Positions 35,986-45,398 of a DNA stretch of 64,000 bases are shown piece by piece. Below the pieces are notes generated by a model. That model was not told the DNA's origin and made no database searches. It was given only the letters and a program-made list of their open reading frames with translations. The translations under genes were made by a program, and so were the position numbers. The first letter of the stretch is position 1. Each line of letters opens with the position of its first letter. The stretch is from Streptococcus infantarius subsp. infantarius ATCC BAA-102 (GTDB lineage: Bacteria; Bacillota; Bacilli; Lactobacillales; Streptococcaceae). The DNA lies in the NCBI RefSeq assembly GCF_000154985.1, contig NZ_DS572688.1, forward strand, positions 1 through 64,000, in the 5' to 3' direction.

Positions 35986-37644
35986 TTATTTCTTTAGCAA
36001 TTCACGCGCTTGTTCACGCGCCATTTCCGTAATATCACTACCAGCAAGCATTTTTGCAATTTCTTCCACACGCTCTTCTTCACTTAACAAACGCACTGTT
36101 GAAACCGTTGTATTTTCATCACTACGTTTTTCAATAAAGAATTGATAATCCGCAATCGCAATCACTTGTGGCAAGTGTGAAATCGCCAAAACTTGCCCGT
36201 GACTACCGATTTTATAGATTTTTTGGGCAATAGCTTGCGCTACACGTCCAGAAACTCCTGTATCAACCTCATCAAAGACAATACTTGTCTTGTCTTCTTT
36301 ACGTGAAAAGGCAGATTTTATAGCTAACATTAAACGTGAAATTTCACCACCAGATACCACCTTAACCAAAGGTTTGAACCCTTCTCCAGGATTGGTTGAA
36401 ATGTAAAATTCAATAGCTTCATTCCCATCACGATTGAATTTTCCCTTGCTAAATTGCACTTGAAAATCAGCCTTTTCCATGTACAAATCAGCCAGTTCTT
36501 GCTTGATTTCAGCTTCCAAATTTTTAGCTAATTGATGACGTTCTTGACTGAGACTCTCAGCAGCAACAATCAATTCTTTTTCCAAGCGTTTGAGATCTTT
36601 TTCCATATCATCAGATGACTCATCATTGCCAGTCAAAAGATTGTATTCTTTGGTTATATTTTCGTAATAATCTAAAACATCATCAACACTGCCACCGTAT
36701 TTACGGGTAATGCTGTAAATCACTTCTAAACGAGCTTCAATTTGTTGAAGACTACCAGCATCAAAATCAAGCTCATCAATAACATCACCTAATTGCTTAG
36801 TCACTTCTTCTAGAATGTAATAAGCTTCAGAAACATTTGATGACATGTCTTTATATTCTGCATCAAATTCTTCCAAAGTCATCAAGTCGTTCATAGCTGA
36901 GCGGATATTTGACAAACTTGAAAACTCTTCATCATCGAGCATGACATAAGCATTAGTTAATGTGTCTGCGATATGTTTGTGATTTAACAACTTATCACGT
37001 TTTTGGTTTAGAGCTTGGTCTTCACCTGATTTTAGGGCAGCTGCTTCAATCTCTGCAATTTGAAATTCCAGCATTTCGATACGTGCTTTGTGTTCTTGCT
37101 CATTTTTTTGTTTGGTTAAAACACGTTTACGCAAGCGGCGATAATGTTCAAAAAGGTCTTGGTAGTGTTTCTTGACCGAAGCAAATTGGCTATCCCCAAA
37201 TTCATCCAGCATACGAATGTGCATGTTTGGTTTCATCAATTCTTCTTGGTCATGTTGCCCATGGATATCAACCAAATATTGACCAACAGCACGAAGCGTT
37301 GTCAGGTTAACCATTTGTCCATTAATCCTACCAATCGAACGACCATTTTGCAAAATTTCACGACGGATAATTAATTCTTCCGTAACCTCAATGCCATTTT
37401 CCTCCAAAATTTGCGTGAGCGCAGCATTTTCACCAACTGAAAAGAGGCCTTCAATTTCAGCTTTATTTGCCCCGTGACGGATAACATCAAGACTCGCACG
37501 CGCACCAAGCATGAGATTCATGGCATCGATAATAATAGACTTCCCTGCACCGGTTTCACCCGTCAAAACGGTCATGCCATTTTCAAAAGTCAATGAGATT
37601 TCCTCAATGATGGCAAAATTTTTAATGGAAATTTCTAAAAGCAT
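35986..37644 (-). CDS. recN: DNA repair protein RecN
   Basis: 552 residues. SMC-like ATPase for double-strand break repair: Walker A TGETGAGKSIIIDAMNLMLG, a long coiled coil (about 150-370), signature VSGGEISRLMLA and Walker B SIVFDEVDTGVSG. Last gene of the xseA...argR-recN operon. Confidence 0.96.
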   Translation of the reverse strand: MLLEISIKNFAIIEEISLTFENGMTVLTGETGAGKSIIIDAMNLMLGARASLDVIRHGANKAEIEGLFSVGENAALTQILEENGIEVTEELIIRREILQNGRSIGRINGQMVNLTTLRAVGQYLVDIHGQHDQEELMKPNMHIRMLDEFGDSQFASVKKHYQDLFEHYRRLRKRVLTKQKNEQEHKARIEMLEFQIAEIEAAALKSGEDQALNQKRDKLLNHKHIADTLTNAYVMLDDEEFSSLSNIRSAMNDLMTLEEFDAEYKDMSSNVSEAYYILEEVTKQLGDVIDELDFDAGSLQQIEARLEVIYSITRKYGGSVDDVLDYYENITKEYNLLTGNDESSDDMEKDLKRLEKELIVAAESLSQERHQLAKNLEAEIKQELADLYMEKADFQVQFSKGKFNRDGNEAIEFYISTNPGEGFKPLVKVVSGGEISRLMLAIKSAFSRKEDKTSIVFDEVDTGVSGRVAQAIAQKIYKIGSHGQVLAISHLPQVIAIADYQFFIEKRSDENTTVSTVRLLSEEERVEEIAKMLAGSDITEMAREQARELLKK

Positions 37645-37657
37645 AGAACGACCTTTC

Positions 37658-38128
37658 TTATTTGTGGTCAGTCATCCATTTACGAACTTCTTGGCGAATG
37701 GCTGCAGCATCTTCTGCTGTTTTTGCGACCACTAACAAACTATCATCATCAGCAATAACACTAAAAAGACTATCCTTGAAATCTTCCAACAAGAAACGTT
37801 TGATTAAGCGGCTGTTTCCTGGAATGACATCAAGATTAATCATGTTTTCAAGACCTTCAGTTTCTTCTGAAACAGCAAGGATAGTGCTTTTAATTGGAAC
37901 AGATACTTGTCCAACTTTTTTAGTTTTATCTTTTGAAAGACCGTAAATGTATGGCCCATCAACTGACGGCACTTTGATGATACCAATCTCATTCATGTCG
38001 CGAGAAATGGTAGCCTGTGTTAAAGTAAGTCCTTCAGCCTCAAGTAATTTAAGTAAATCATGCTGCGTTTCAACAGCATTTTCAGCAACAATCTTTTTAA
38101 TTAATTCTAAACGTTCACTCTTTTTCAT
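37658..38128 (-). CDS. argR: Arginine repressor
   Basis: 156 residues. N-terminal winged HTH (KKSERLELIKKIV to TQATISRDMNEIGI) and C-terminal arginine-binding/hexamer domain with VIPGNSRLIKRFLLE and IADDDSLLVVA. Start ATG 38128 follows AAGGAATTTAAAG; it overlaps tlyA by 14 bp. An ARG-box-like repeat lies upstream of argF in this window. Confidence 0.94.
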   Translation of the reverse strand: MKKSERLELIKKIVAENAVETQHDLLKLLEAEGLTLTQATISRDMNEIGIIKVPSVDGPYIYGLSKDKTKKVGQVSVPIKSTILAVSEETEGLENMINLDVIPGNSRLIKRFLLEDFKDSLFSVIADDDSLLVVAKTAEDAAAIRQEVRKWMTDHK

Positions 38129-38939
38129 CTTTAAATTCCTTATGCGCTTTTTCAACAACTTCTGGAATCATAGCAACTACTAAATTTTTCGCGTCATCTG
38201 ATTTTTGCAAATGTGCCAAAAATTCAATATTACCATGTCCACCTTGGATAGGTGAGAAATCAATCCCTTTAACTGTAAATCCGAAATTGACAGCAAAACT
38301 TGTCACAGTTTCCAAAACTTTTTGGTGCACAGCGTTATCACGAATGATTCCATTTTTTCCAATTTGGTCACGTCCAGCTTCAAATTGCGGTTTAATAAGA
38401 GCTACCACTTGACCATCATCAGCCAAAATATTATGAAGTGCTGGCAAAATCAAATTCAGCGAAATAAAGCTGACATCGATACTAGCAAAAGTTGGTTGCC
38501 CTTTGGTAAAATCAGCTAATTCAGCATAGCGGAAATTATATTGTTCCATACTACGCACACGTTCGTCTTGACGTAGTTTCCAAACCAATTGATTGGTTCC
38601 CACATCAACAGCATAAACCAATTTTGCACCATTTTGTAGCATCACGTCTGTGAAACCACCTGTTGAAGCACCAATATCAATCGTTGTTTGACCATTAACA
38701 GAAATCTCAAAAACTTGCAAAGCTTTTTCAAGTTTTAGTCCACCTCGGCTGACGTATTTTAATTTTTCACCCTTTAGTTTTAATTCTGTTGCATCATCAA
38801 TTTTTTCACCTGGTTTGTCGTAGCGCTCGCCGTTAATAACATTGACCACTAGACCAGCCATTACTCCACGTTTTGCCTGCTCACGTGTCTCAAAAAGCCC
38901 TTGTTTATAGGCTAGTACATCAACTCTTTCCTTAGGCAT
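38115..38939 (-). CDS. tlyA: TlyA-family rRNA (cytidine-2'-O)-methyltransferase
   Basis: 274 residues. N-terminal S4 RNA-binding domain (ERVDVLAYKQGLFETREQAKRGVMAG), then an FtsJ-like SAM domain with DIGASTGGFTDVML, KPQFEAGRDQIGKNGI and PIQGGHGNIEFL. Annotated as hemolysin in older literature. Overlaps ispA by 8 bp. Confidence 0.94.
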   Translation of the reverse strand: MPKERVDVLAYKQGLFETREQAKRGVMAGLVVNVINGERYDKPGEKIDDATELKLKGEKLKYVSRGGLKLEKALQVFEISVNGQTTIDIGASTGGFTDVMLQNGAKLVYAVDVGTNQLVWKLRQDERVRSMEQYNFRYAELADFTKGQPTFASIDVSFISLNLILPALHNILADDGQVVALIKPQFEAGRDQIGKNGIIRDNAVHQKVLETVTSFAVNFGFTVKGIDFSPIQGGHGNIEFLAHLQKSDDAKNLVVAMIPEVVEKAHKEFKDEKE

Positions 38940-39801
38940 TTAGTCGTAACCTTTCTATCATTTCTGTGATTTTTTCTGCATGTAAGCCATGAGTGACTGA
39001 GAGGTTTTTGAAAATCGCTAGCGCTTGGTCAAGCGACTGATTTAAAATCTCATAAGACTTATCTAAACCAAGTAAGCTTGGGTAAGTCGCTTTGTCAGCT
39101 AGTAAATCTTTTTTCGGTGTTTTTCCAATTTCTTCAAAACTTGCTGTCACATCTAAAATATCATCGCGAACTTGGAAAGCAAGCCCAATCAAGCTACCAG
39201 TTTTACGCAAATTAGCAAGTTCTTCATCTTCAACACCAGCAACAATTCCTGCTGCCACAACAGGGAAAGTCAACAATTTTCCTGTTTTATTAGAATGAAT
39301 CAATTGTAATTCTGAAAGGCTGAGCTTACGCTCTTCACCTTTCATATCAAGCATTTGACCACCGACCATACCATAAGTTCCTGAAGCATGTGATAATTCT
39401 GCAATCAAACGAATTTTGATGTCAGCTGTTAGCGCAGCATTTGCCAACAAATCAAATGGGTCTAAAAAGAGACTATCTCCAGCCAAAATCGCTGTTGCTT
39501 CATCAAATTTTTTGTGGTTTGTTAAGCGTCCGCGACGGTAATCATCATCATCCATGGCAGGTAAATCATCGTGAATCAAACTACCTGTGTGAATCATTTC
39601 AAGAGCGGCAGCCACATCATAATGAGCATCTGTCAAAGAAATTCCAAAACCTTCTAGCAATTCTAGAAAAATCAATGGACGGATACGTTTGCCCCCAGCA
39701 TCAACAGAATACAAGATTGACTCAATCAAATCTGGTGATACTAAATCTTTTTGTTCGTAATATTGATGAATGGCTTGACCAATTTTACTTACTTTATCCA
39801 T
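38932..39801 (-). CDS. ispA: Polyprenyl (farnesyl) diphosphate synthase
   Basis: 289 residues. First Asp-rich motif LIHDDLPAMDDDDYRRG and second FQVRDDILDVT, GGKRIRP near the N-terminus. It makes C15 diphosphate for undecaprenyl carriers and quinones. Stop/start overlap with xseB by one base (TAATG type). Confidence 0.95.
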   Translation of the reverse strand: MDKVSKIGQAIHQYYEQKDLVSPDLIESILYSVDAGGKRIRPLIFLELLEGFGISLTDAHYDVAAALEMIHTGSLIHDDLPAMDDDDYRRGRLTNHKKFDEATAILAGDSLFLDPFDLLANAALTADIKIRLIAELSHASGTYGMVGGQMLDMKGEERKLSLSELQLIHSNKTGKLLTFPVVAAGIVAGVEDEELANLRKTGSLIGLAFQVRDDILDVTASFEEIGKTPKKDLLADKATYPSLLGLDKSYEILNQSLDQALAIFKNLSVTHGLHAEKITEMIERLRLNA

Positions 39802-40016
39802 TAGGCATCCATTTCTGTTTCAGTTCCGTCAGCTTGCATCACTTTAACAAGTGTTTTTTCAGCTGAATCTAGTGTTTTTTGCAATTCTTTTGAGAGAAGC
39901 ATTCCTTTTTGGAATTCAGCAATGGCATCTTCAAGAGCCACATCGCCGTTTTCAAGTTTTGTTACAATCGCTTCTAAATCTTGTAAATTTTCTTCAAATG
40001 TTTTTTTACTTGGCAT
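39801..40016 (-). CDS. xseB: Exodeoxyribonuclease VII small subunit
   Basis: 71 residues, all-helical: [36 protein letters not shown] is the family signature. Overlaps xseA by 11 bp. Confidence 0.96.
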   Translation of the reverse strand: MPSKKTFEENLQDLEAIVTKLENGDVALEDAIAEFQKGMLLSKELQKTLDSAEKTLVKVMQADGTETEMDA

Positions 40017-41334
40017 CTTTTACCTCCACTTCGAGTTGACCGTCTTTTAATTGAACCGTCAATTTGTCTCCTAGATTGACATCGGTCACACTTGAGATGA
40101 CTTTATCATCTTTTTGCACCATCGCATAGCCCCTAGCAATAATACGGCTAGTATCAAGGGACAATAAGGCATCTTGTGCCTTTTCAAATCGAGCTAACTT
40201 ACTATCGTATTGACTAGTCATATTTGATAACAATAAACGTCTTAAACTTTGCAAATTGTCTTTGTAATGCTTAATCTGACTATCAAAATCCAAAGCAAGT
40301 AAACGCTGGTGTAATAACTCTTGACGTTGTTTAGCTTGGCTAAATTGATTTTGCATGGTATTTATCAAGGACATGACCAAGCGATCCAGTTTTTGAACAT
40401 AACCATCATATAAACGCTCTGGCTGTCTAAAAATCACTGAATTAGCTAATTTATCAAGACGTTCTTGACTTTGCTTAATGCGACGTAGAGCAGCTTGATA
40501 GATACGATTATCACGTTCAGCAATCCAAGAAATAATATCAGCCTTAGTCACAGGTGTCGCAAGTTCAGCAGCCGCTGTCGGAGTCGCTGCACGACGGTCG
40601 GCAACATAATCTGCCAATGTCGTGTCCGTCTCGTGTCCCACACTCGAAATGACTGGCAAACGAGATTCAAAAATCGCTTGAACAACAATTTCTTCGTTAA
40701 AAGCCCATAAGTCCTCGATAGAACCTCCACCACGACCAATAATCAAAAGATCTAAGTCATCACGTTCGTTTGCTTTGGCGATATTAGCAGCCACTTCCTG
40801 ACTAGCACCTTCTCCTTGAACCTTTGTCGGGAAAAGTAAAATCTCAACCCCAGGAAAACGACGAGAGACAGTCGTGATAATATCTCGAATAACCGCTCCA
40901 CTTGGACTGGTTACCACACCGATTTTCTTCACAAATCGAGGCAGTTGACGCTTATGACGCTCATCAAAGTAGCCAGCTTCTGCTAATTTCTTCTTCAACT
41001 GTTCAAATTGCAGCGCTAAAGCACCAATACCGTCTGGTTCTGCCTTTTCAATAATAATAGAATATGACCCACTCGGTTCATAAAGTTGGACACGTCCCAC
41101 AACATTGATTTTCATACCTTCTTCAAGCTCAAAACCAAGTTTTTTAAAAGTCCCTGCCCACATCGTCGCTTGAATCACTGCATTTTCATCTTTCAAAGAA
41201 AAGTATTGATGCGTTGGACGACGTCGAAAATTGGAAACCTGACCTGTCAAATAAACCCGCTCCAAATAAGGATCACGATCAAACTTTAATTTAAGATATT
41301 TAGTTAAGGTCGAAACACTTAAATAATCTGACAT
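40006..41334 (-). CDS. xseA: Exodeoxyribonuclease VII large subunit
   Basis: 442 residues. N-terminal OB fold ([21 protein letters not shown]), catalytic core with [56 protein letters not shown], then the coiled-coil arm. Bidirectional ssDNA exonuclease with XseB. GGAGCCTGTC precedes ATG 41334. First gene of the operon xseA-xseB-ispA-tlyA-argR-recN. Confidence 0.96.
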   Translation of the reverse strand: MSDYLSVSTLTKYLKLKFDRDPYLERVYLTGQVSNFRRRPTHQYFSLKDENAVIQATMWAGTFKKLGFELEEGMKINVVGRVQLYEPSGSYSIIIEKAEPDGIGALALQFEQLKKKLAEAGYFDERHKRQLPRFVKKIGVVTSPSGAVIRDIITTVSRRFPGVEILLFPTKVQGEGASQEVAANIAKANERDDLDLLIIGRGGGSIEDLWAFNEEIVVQAIFESRLPVISSVGHETDTTLADYVADRRAATPTAAAELATPVTKADIISWIAERDNRIYQAALRRIKQSQERLDKLANSVIFRQPERLYDGYVQKLDRLVMSLINTMQNQFSQAKQRQELLHQRLLALDFDSQIKHYKDNLQSLRRLLLSNMTSQYDSKLARFEKAQDALLSLDTSRIIARGYAMVQKDDKVISSVTDVNLGDKLTVQLKDGQLEVEVKDAK

Positions 41335-41409
41335 GACAGGCTCCTTTCCATAGTATTTTTGACTTCATACAAATTTTGCATATCATTTACTATTATAACA
41401 GAAAAAAAC

Positions 41410-41502
41410 TGTCCAGTGGACAGTTTTTTCTCGAGCCTAGAAATTCAAAAGCGAGTTATGTCCAGTGGACAGTTTTTTCTCGAGCCTAGAAATTCAAAAG
41501 CG
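41410..41502. repeat. Tandem 44-bp direct repeat carrying terminator palindromes
   Basis: Two identical 44-bp copies (41410-41453 and 41459-41502; period 49 bp) start TGTCCAGTGGACAGTTTTTT and end ATTCAAAAGCG, separated by AGTTA. Each contains the palindrome GTCCAGTGGAC flanked by A/T runs. The first copy extends to AAAAAACTGTCC-AGT-GGACAGTTTTTT, a bidirectional terminator; the second has a shorter left arm. Located upstream of xseA and downstream of the L,D-transpeptidase-like gene. Confidence 0.92.
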
Positions 41503-41547
41503 GCTCTATTGAAAATCGAAAATTTTTTCTAATTCTAGGACCTCTAA

Positions 41548-42117
41548 CTAATGCACACTAACGATAACTCCTTCTGGCATATTCTCAAAAAGCCACTTGG
41601 CATCTTCTTTTGATAACCTTACATTCCCATCAGTACATGCCTTTCCGAGTTTTTTCGTCTCTCCTTTCAAGACCTTTCCTTTCCAATCAGTCGGAAGACT
41701 TTGAAACTGACACGCTCCATGGTCTTTAAAGGATACCCAGTAACAAACACCTCGGTTCAAACTATCATCATAAGAAAAGTCACCACGTTCTGCCTCAATA
41801 GCAAATTTCCCCGTTGGTGTTGGCGTATCTTTAGCGCCAGTCGATACTTTGGTTTTAAAAATGACATCATTTTTAGAATAAACAATCATTTTCTGCTGTG
41901 AAATTGACACTAAAATACTTAAATGATCATACTTTGACAAGTCAGGATAAATTTTCTTCTGAGTTTTCTTCATGCTTTTTTCAAAAGCATACTCATCAAG
42001 TTTAACCTCAGATTCTTGATGAGTAACCATCAGTTGTCGACACAGACCATAACCAACCACTAGGTTAGTAAAAGTCAAAAGTAAGATAAGAACCTTTTTT
42101 GAAAACTTCTTTCCCAT
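41548..42117 (-). CDS. YkuD-like (L,D-transpeptidase fold) secreted protein with altered active site
   Basis: 189 residues. N-terminal signal/anchor helix (about 8-26), then a YkuD-type domain: HLSILVSISQQKMIVYSKND, STGAKDTPTPTGKFAI, YWVSF. In usual L,D-transpeptidases the C-terminal box is SHGCxRL; here it is ACTDGNVRLSKEDAKW, so His is Asp and the catalytic Cys position is Asn, with a Cys four residues earlier. It may use a different nucleophile or have lost activity. AAAGGGAAA precedes ATG 42117. Confidence 0.8.
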   Translation of the reverse strand: MGKKFSKKVLILLLTFTNLVVGYGLCRQLMVTHQESEVKLDEYAFEKSMKKTQKKIYPDLSKYDHLSILVSISQQKMIVYSKNDVIFKTKVSTGAKDTPTPTGKFAIEAERGDFSYDDSLNRGVCYWVSFKDHGACQFQSLPTDWKGKVLKGETKKLGKACTDGNVRLSKEDAKWLFENMPEGVIVSVH

Positions 42118-42140
42118 TTTCCCTTTTCCTAAACTCTACC

Positions 42141-42164
42141 TCTACCAGTTTAAGCACTGGTAGA
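42141..42164 (-). other. Hairpin after the surface protein gene
   Basis: TCTACCAGT and ACTGGTAGA pair (9 bp) around TTAAGC. There is no T-run, so terminator function is doubtful. Confidence 0.45.
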
Positions 42165-42178
42165 AGCCCCTTCTCCTT

Positions 42179-44242
42179 TTAATCTATTAAAACGTAACGT
42201 CTTAAACTACCATAGCTAAGATAAGAAATCCATTGATGACCATCCGCATACAAAGCCTTGTCATAGCGGACTTGGTAACCTGCATCAAGCGTGAATTCTG
42301 TTGGTGCTGATAAACGCGGTTGACTCTTGACCTCTTTTAAACTTGTAAAAGTATAAGTCCCACTTTGTGGCATTGCTGGTGTCTTAGGTGCTTCAAGGGT
42401 TGTTTTAACACCACCGACCCCCTTCAGAGAACCATCTGCTTGCTCATAATAAAGGTGGATATTGTACTCACCATAATTATTTTTATGGTCACTAACATTA
42501 ACCCTTGTCTTATAACTACCATCAGCTTGTTTAGTTGCAGTGTACCAAATAATGTCATCTTGTCCTCCCTGCGTTGACCAGACAGGTACCTTAACTGCTT
42601 TCAGTGAACCAGGATGAGACACATTAGTTACCAAAATATCAAAACCTGCTGCAGACTGATTGCTAATGTGTAAATCGTCCGACAATCTTGCTTCAGGAAT
42701 CGTCACTTGAGTTCCCGCAATACCTTGCAGCTGACCATTTGATTCTACATAATAAAGGTGAATATTATAGGCTCCTCGTTCATTACGATGGTCTGAAAGT
42801 TTGACAGTTACCTTATAAGTCCCATCATTTTGTTTGGCACCATCGTACCAAATGATATCGTCTTGGTTATTCTTAACGGCCCAGATAGGAACCTTGACGG
42901 CTGATACATCGTTGGCATCTGAAATATTCGAAATAACCACATCAAAATCACCGTTAGCATGATTATTAACCGAAATATCTCCTGTTGGTTTTTGATTTGT
43001 CAAAGTTGCAATTGGAATATAGCGACGAACACCACCATAGCTGACGTAAGAAATCCATTGATGATTATCAGCCTCTAAAACTTGGTCGTAATAATCTAAT
43101 TTATAACCCTTTTCAAAGGTAAATTCTGTCGGTGCTAACATACGGGCTTCATTTTTTACTTCTATTGTATTTTGAAATACGTAAGAACCTTGAGCTGGAA
43201 TCGTCTTGGCACCAGCTGTTTTTTCTGGTAAAGTTACTTGCTTAGCCGCTACCCCTTGAAGATGTCCATCGCTTTCTTGATAATACAAGTGAACATTGTA
43301 GGTTCCTGTTTCACCTTTATGATCCACTATATTCACACGGACTTTGTAATCACCATTACCTTGTCTAGTGGCGTCGTACCAAATAATATCATCTTGATCG
43401 TCCTTAACAGTCCAAACAGGAACTTTAACACTTGTAATCTCCTTAGGATCTGAGATATTTGTTACTAGGACGTCAAAGCCTTGGCTTGTCACATTTTGAA
43501 AATTAAGTGAGCCAGATAATTTTTGAACCACTTCAGCTGTTAATTTAGAAATAGCAGCATAACGGCGTTGACCTAAATAAGAATTATAAGAAATCCATTG
43601 ATAACCGTCTCGTGTTAAGACTTGGTCATAAAAGACACGGTCACCAGCGTCAGCATAAAAAGCAACTGGAGCTGAGGCACTCGGTTCATTTTTTACTTCT
43701 GTCTTTTGAGAATAAGTGTAATAACCTTGGCTTGCCAAATTACTTTGAGCAGTAACAGACACTTTTGATTCTCTAACAAATGACTCTTGATTGGCTTTTG
43801 CTTCACCTACTAAATCAGCCGCATCAACAGTGACAGTTTCAGGAAAGTCCGCTGACTGATTAATTTCTTCGCTAACAACTGTCTCTTGTTCTGGCTGATT
43901 TTCTTCTGTAGATACTTGATCATCCTTTAAAGCTAGGTCTTGTTCAGCATTCACATTTTCTTCTTTGTCACCGATATCAGGCACTTCACTAGGCTGATTG
44001 ATTTTAGAAACAAGTTCTCCCTCACTTGTTTCCTACTTAGTGTTTCCGTTAGTTACTACCTGATTATCACCTGATTGAGTGACTTGTTCTTGTAACATGG
44101 CATCTGCTGACACCATATCCTCAGCTACTACAACCTCTCCTCCCATAAACAGCACACTTGCAATCAAAACGGATGCAACTCCAATGCTATATTTACGAAT
44201 TGAAAAGCGTTATGCTCTTTGATTAAAGTTACCTTTTTTCAT
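42179..44242 (-). pseudogene. YSIRK surface/secreted protein with SH3 and GBS-Bsp-like repeats, two in-frame stops
   Basis: One frame of 688 codons from ATG 44242 (AAAGGGGAAAG upstream). It begins MKKGNFNQRA, TAA (44212-44210), then RFSIRKYSIGVASVLIASVL, a textbook YSIRK signal peptide. After about 45 more codons comes TAG (44035-44033), then ETSEGELVSKINQPSE and an intact rest. The mature part has an acidic linker, then alternating units: three SH3-like units (KTEVKNEPSASAPVAFY ... WISYNSYLGQRRYAAI) and three Bsp-like units (PVWTVKDDQDDIIWYDA ... YNVHLYYQESDG). It ends at an SH3 unit with no LPXTG, so retention would be by SH3 binding to wall. A WalR box lies upstream. Confidence 0.88.
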
Positions 44243-44522
44243 AATATCTTTCCCCTTTGATAAAATAAACATTTCCCAAAAACTTGCTTATAACCAGTTT
44301 TTTGTTACAAAAAGATTACACTGTTTTTTCTAAAAAAATCTTTTGGATAATTTTAGAAAAAAGCTAATACAGCGTGATAAATAACCTTTTTAATAACTAT
44401 TGTCATCTTAGAATCGGCCAATTCTGCCAATATTATAGAGTAGTTTTTTACATAAGTCAATACAAAGTTGTAATATTTGTAACATTTTTGAAATATTTTG
44501 TTTTGTAAGTATTTTCGAGAGC
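44243..44522 (-). promoter_or_regulatory. Upstream region of the surface protein gene with WalR (VicR) box
   Basis: Minus strand TGTAATCTTTTTGTAAC (44320-44304) matches the WalR direct repeat TGTWAH-N5-TGTWAH exactly, 62 bp before the start codon. The rest of the 320-bp gap is AT-rich with no gene recognised; TGTAATATTTGTAAC at about 44470 resembles the box but has a 3-bp gap. Confidence 0.75.
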
Positions 44523-44558
44523 AAAAAAGTACACTTTTTATTATAAAAAATGTACTTT
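44523..44558 (-). terminator. nnrD terminator
   Basis: Minus strand AAAGTACATTTTTTA pairs with TAAAAAGTGTACTTT; a T6 run follows. Confidence 0.8.
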
Positions 44559-44564
44559 GCTATT

Positions 44565-45398
44565 TTATTCTGATAATTTTTTCATTGCTTTTGGAAGAGC
44601 TGCGCTGATTGTCGTTGGCAAAACAACATAAGCTTCCTGACCAAGTTGATCAGCGATTGCTGAGTGCAAATACGTTGCTACTGCAACACTCTCAAAGAGA
44701 TTATCCTTAAACTGAGCCACAAAACCAGCAATCATTCCACAAAGGGTATCACCCATGCCACCAGTTGCCTGATAAGGACCACCAACGGTTAATTCTCCAA
44801 CTTGCCTACCTTGTAAGATTTTGGTGTGATGACTTTTAGCCACTAAAATCGTCTCTTTTGGAAAATTAGCTAGAGCTTTTTGGGTCATTTCAAGACTTTG
44901 GTCAGCAATCACCAATCCAGACAAACGTTCCCATTCTTTTTGGTGCGGTGTTAAAATAATGTGACCTGCCTGACAAAAAACTGGCATGGCTTTGGCAAGA
45001 AGATTTAAAGCAGAGCCATCAACAAGCAAAATCTGATTTTCAGAAACTTTAGAAAGCACTTCTTCAAACACACGTTTAGCTTTGCTATTTTCTCCTAAAC
45101 CAGGACCAATCAAAACCACATCTGCCTTAGTAAGATTTTCTGCTAAAAATTCTTCGTCCTCACAATCAAAAGCCATAGCTTCTGGTAACTGAGTGTGAAG
45201 TGCTACAATGTTCTCACGTTCAGTTGCTACTGTCACTAGCCCAGCACCGCTTTTAACAGCAGCTAAAGCACTCATGATAATAGCCCCGCCATAAGGATAA
45301 AAGCCACCAATCAAGAGTACGCGCCCATAAGTCCCTTTATGGGAATCCGCTTGACGTTTGACAATAACCTTGCGTGCTAAGCGTTCGTCAATGATCAT
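44565..45398 (-). CDS. nnrD: ADP-dependent NAD(P)H-hydrate dehydratase
   Basis: 277 residues. Ribokinase-like repair enzyme for hydrated NAD(P)[38 protein letters not shown] and [21 protein letters not shown] (catalytic Asp region). It overlaps folD by 4 bp (ATGA), so co-translated. Confidence 0.93.
   Translation of the reverse strand: MIIDERLARKVIVKRQADSHKGTYGRVLLIGGFYPYGGAIIMSALAAVKSGAGLVTVATERENIVALHTQLPEAMAFDCEDEEFLAENLTKADVVLIGPGLGENSKAKRVFEEVLSKVSENQILLVDGSALNLLAKAMPVFCQAGHIILTPHQKEWERLSGLVIADQSLEMTQKALANFPKETILVAKSHHTKILQGRQVGELTVGGPYQATGGMGDTLCGMIAGFVAQFKDNLFESVAVATYLHSAIADQLGQEAYVVLPTTISAALPKAMKKLSE

Noticed and set aside
41410-41502. Tandem repeat as a CRISPR array
   Set aside because: Only two copies, 5-bp spacer, each copy is a terminator palindrome plus tail, and no cas genes are present.
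42179-43984. GTG 43984 as the true start of the surface protein
   Set aside because: No ribosome site or signal peptide there, while the same frame upstream encodes a YSIRK signal with a good ribosome site.
4718-44242. Stop-codon reassignment (TAA/TAG as Gln)
   Set aside because: Dozens of housekeeping genes in the window end at TAA or TAG immediately before terminators, so both act as normal stops.
44465-44485. Second WalR box TGTAATATTTGTAAC
   Set aside because: Half-sites are separated by 3 bp, not 5.
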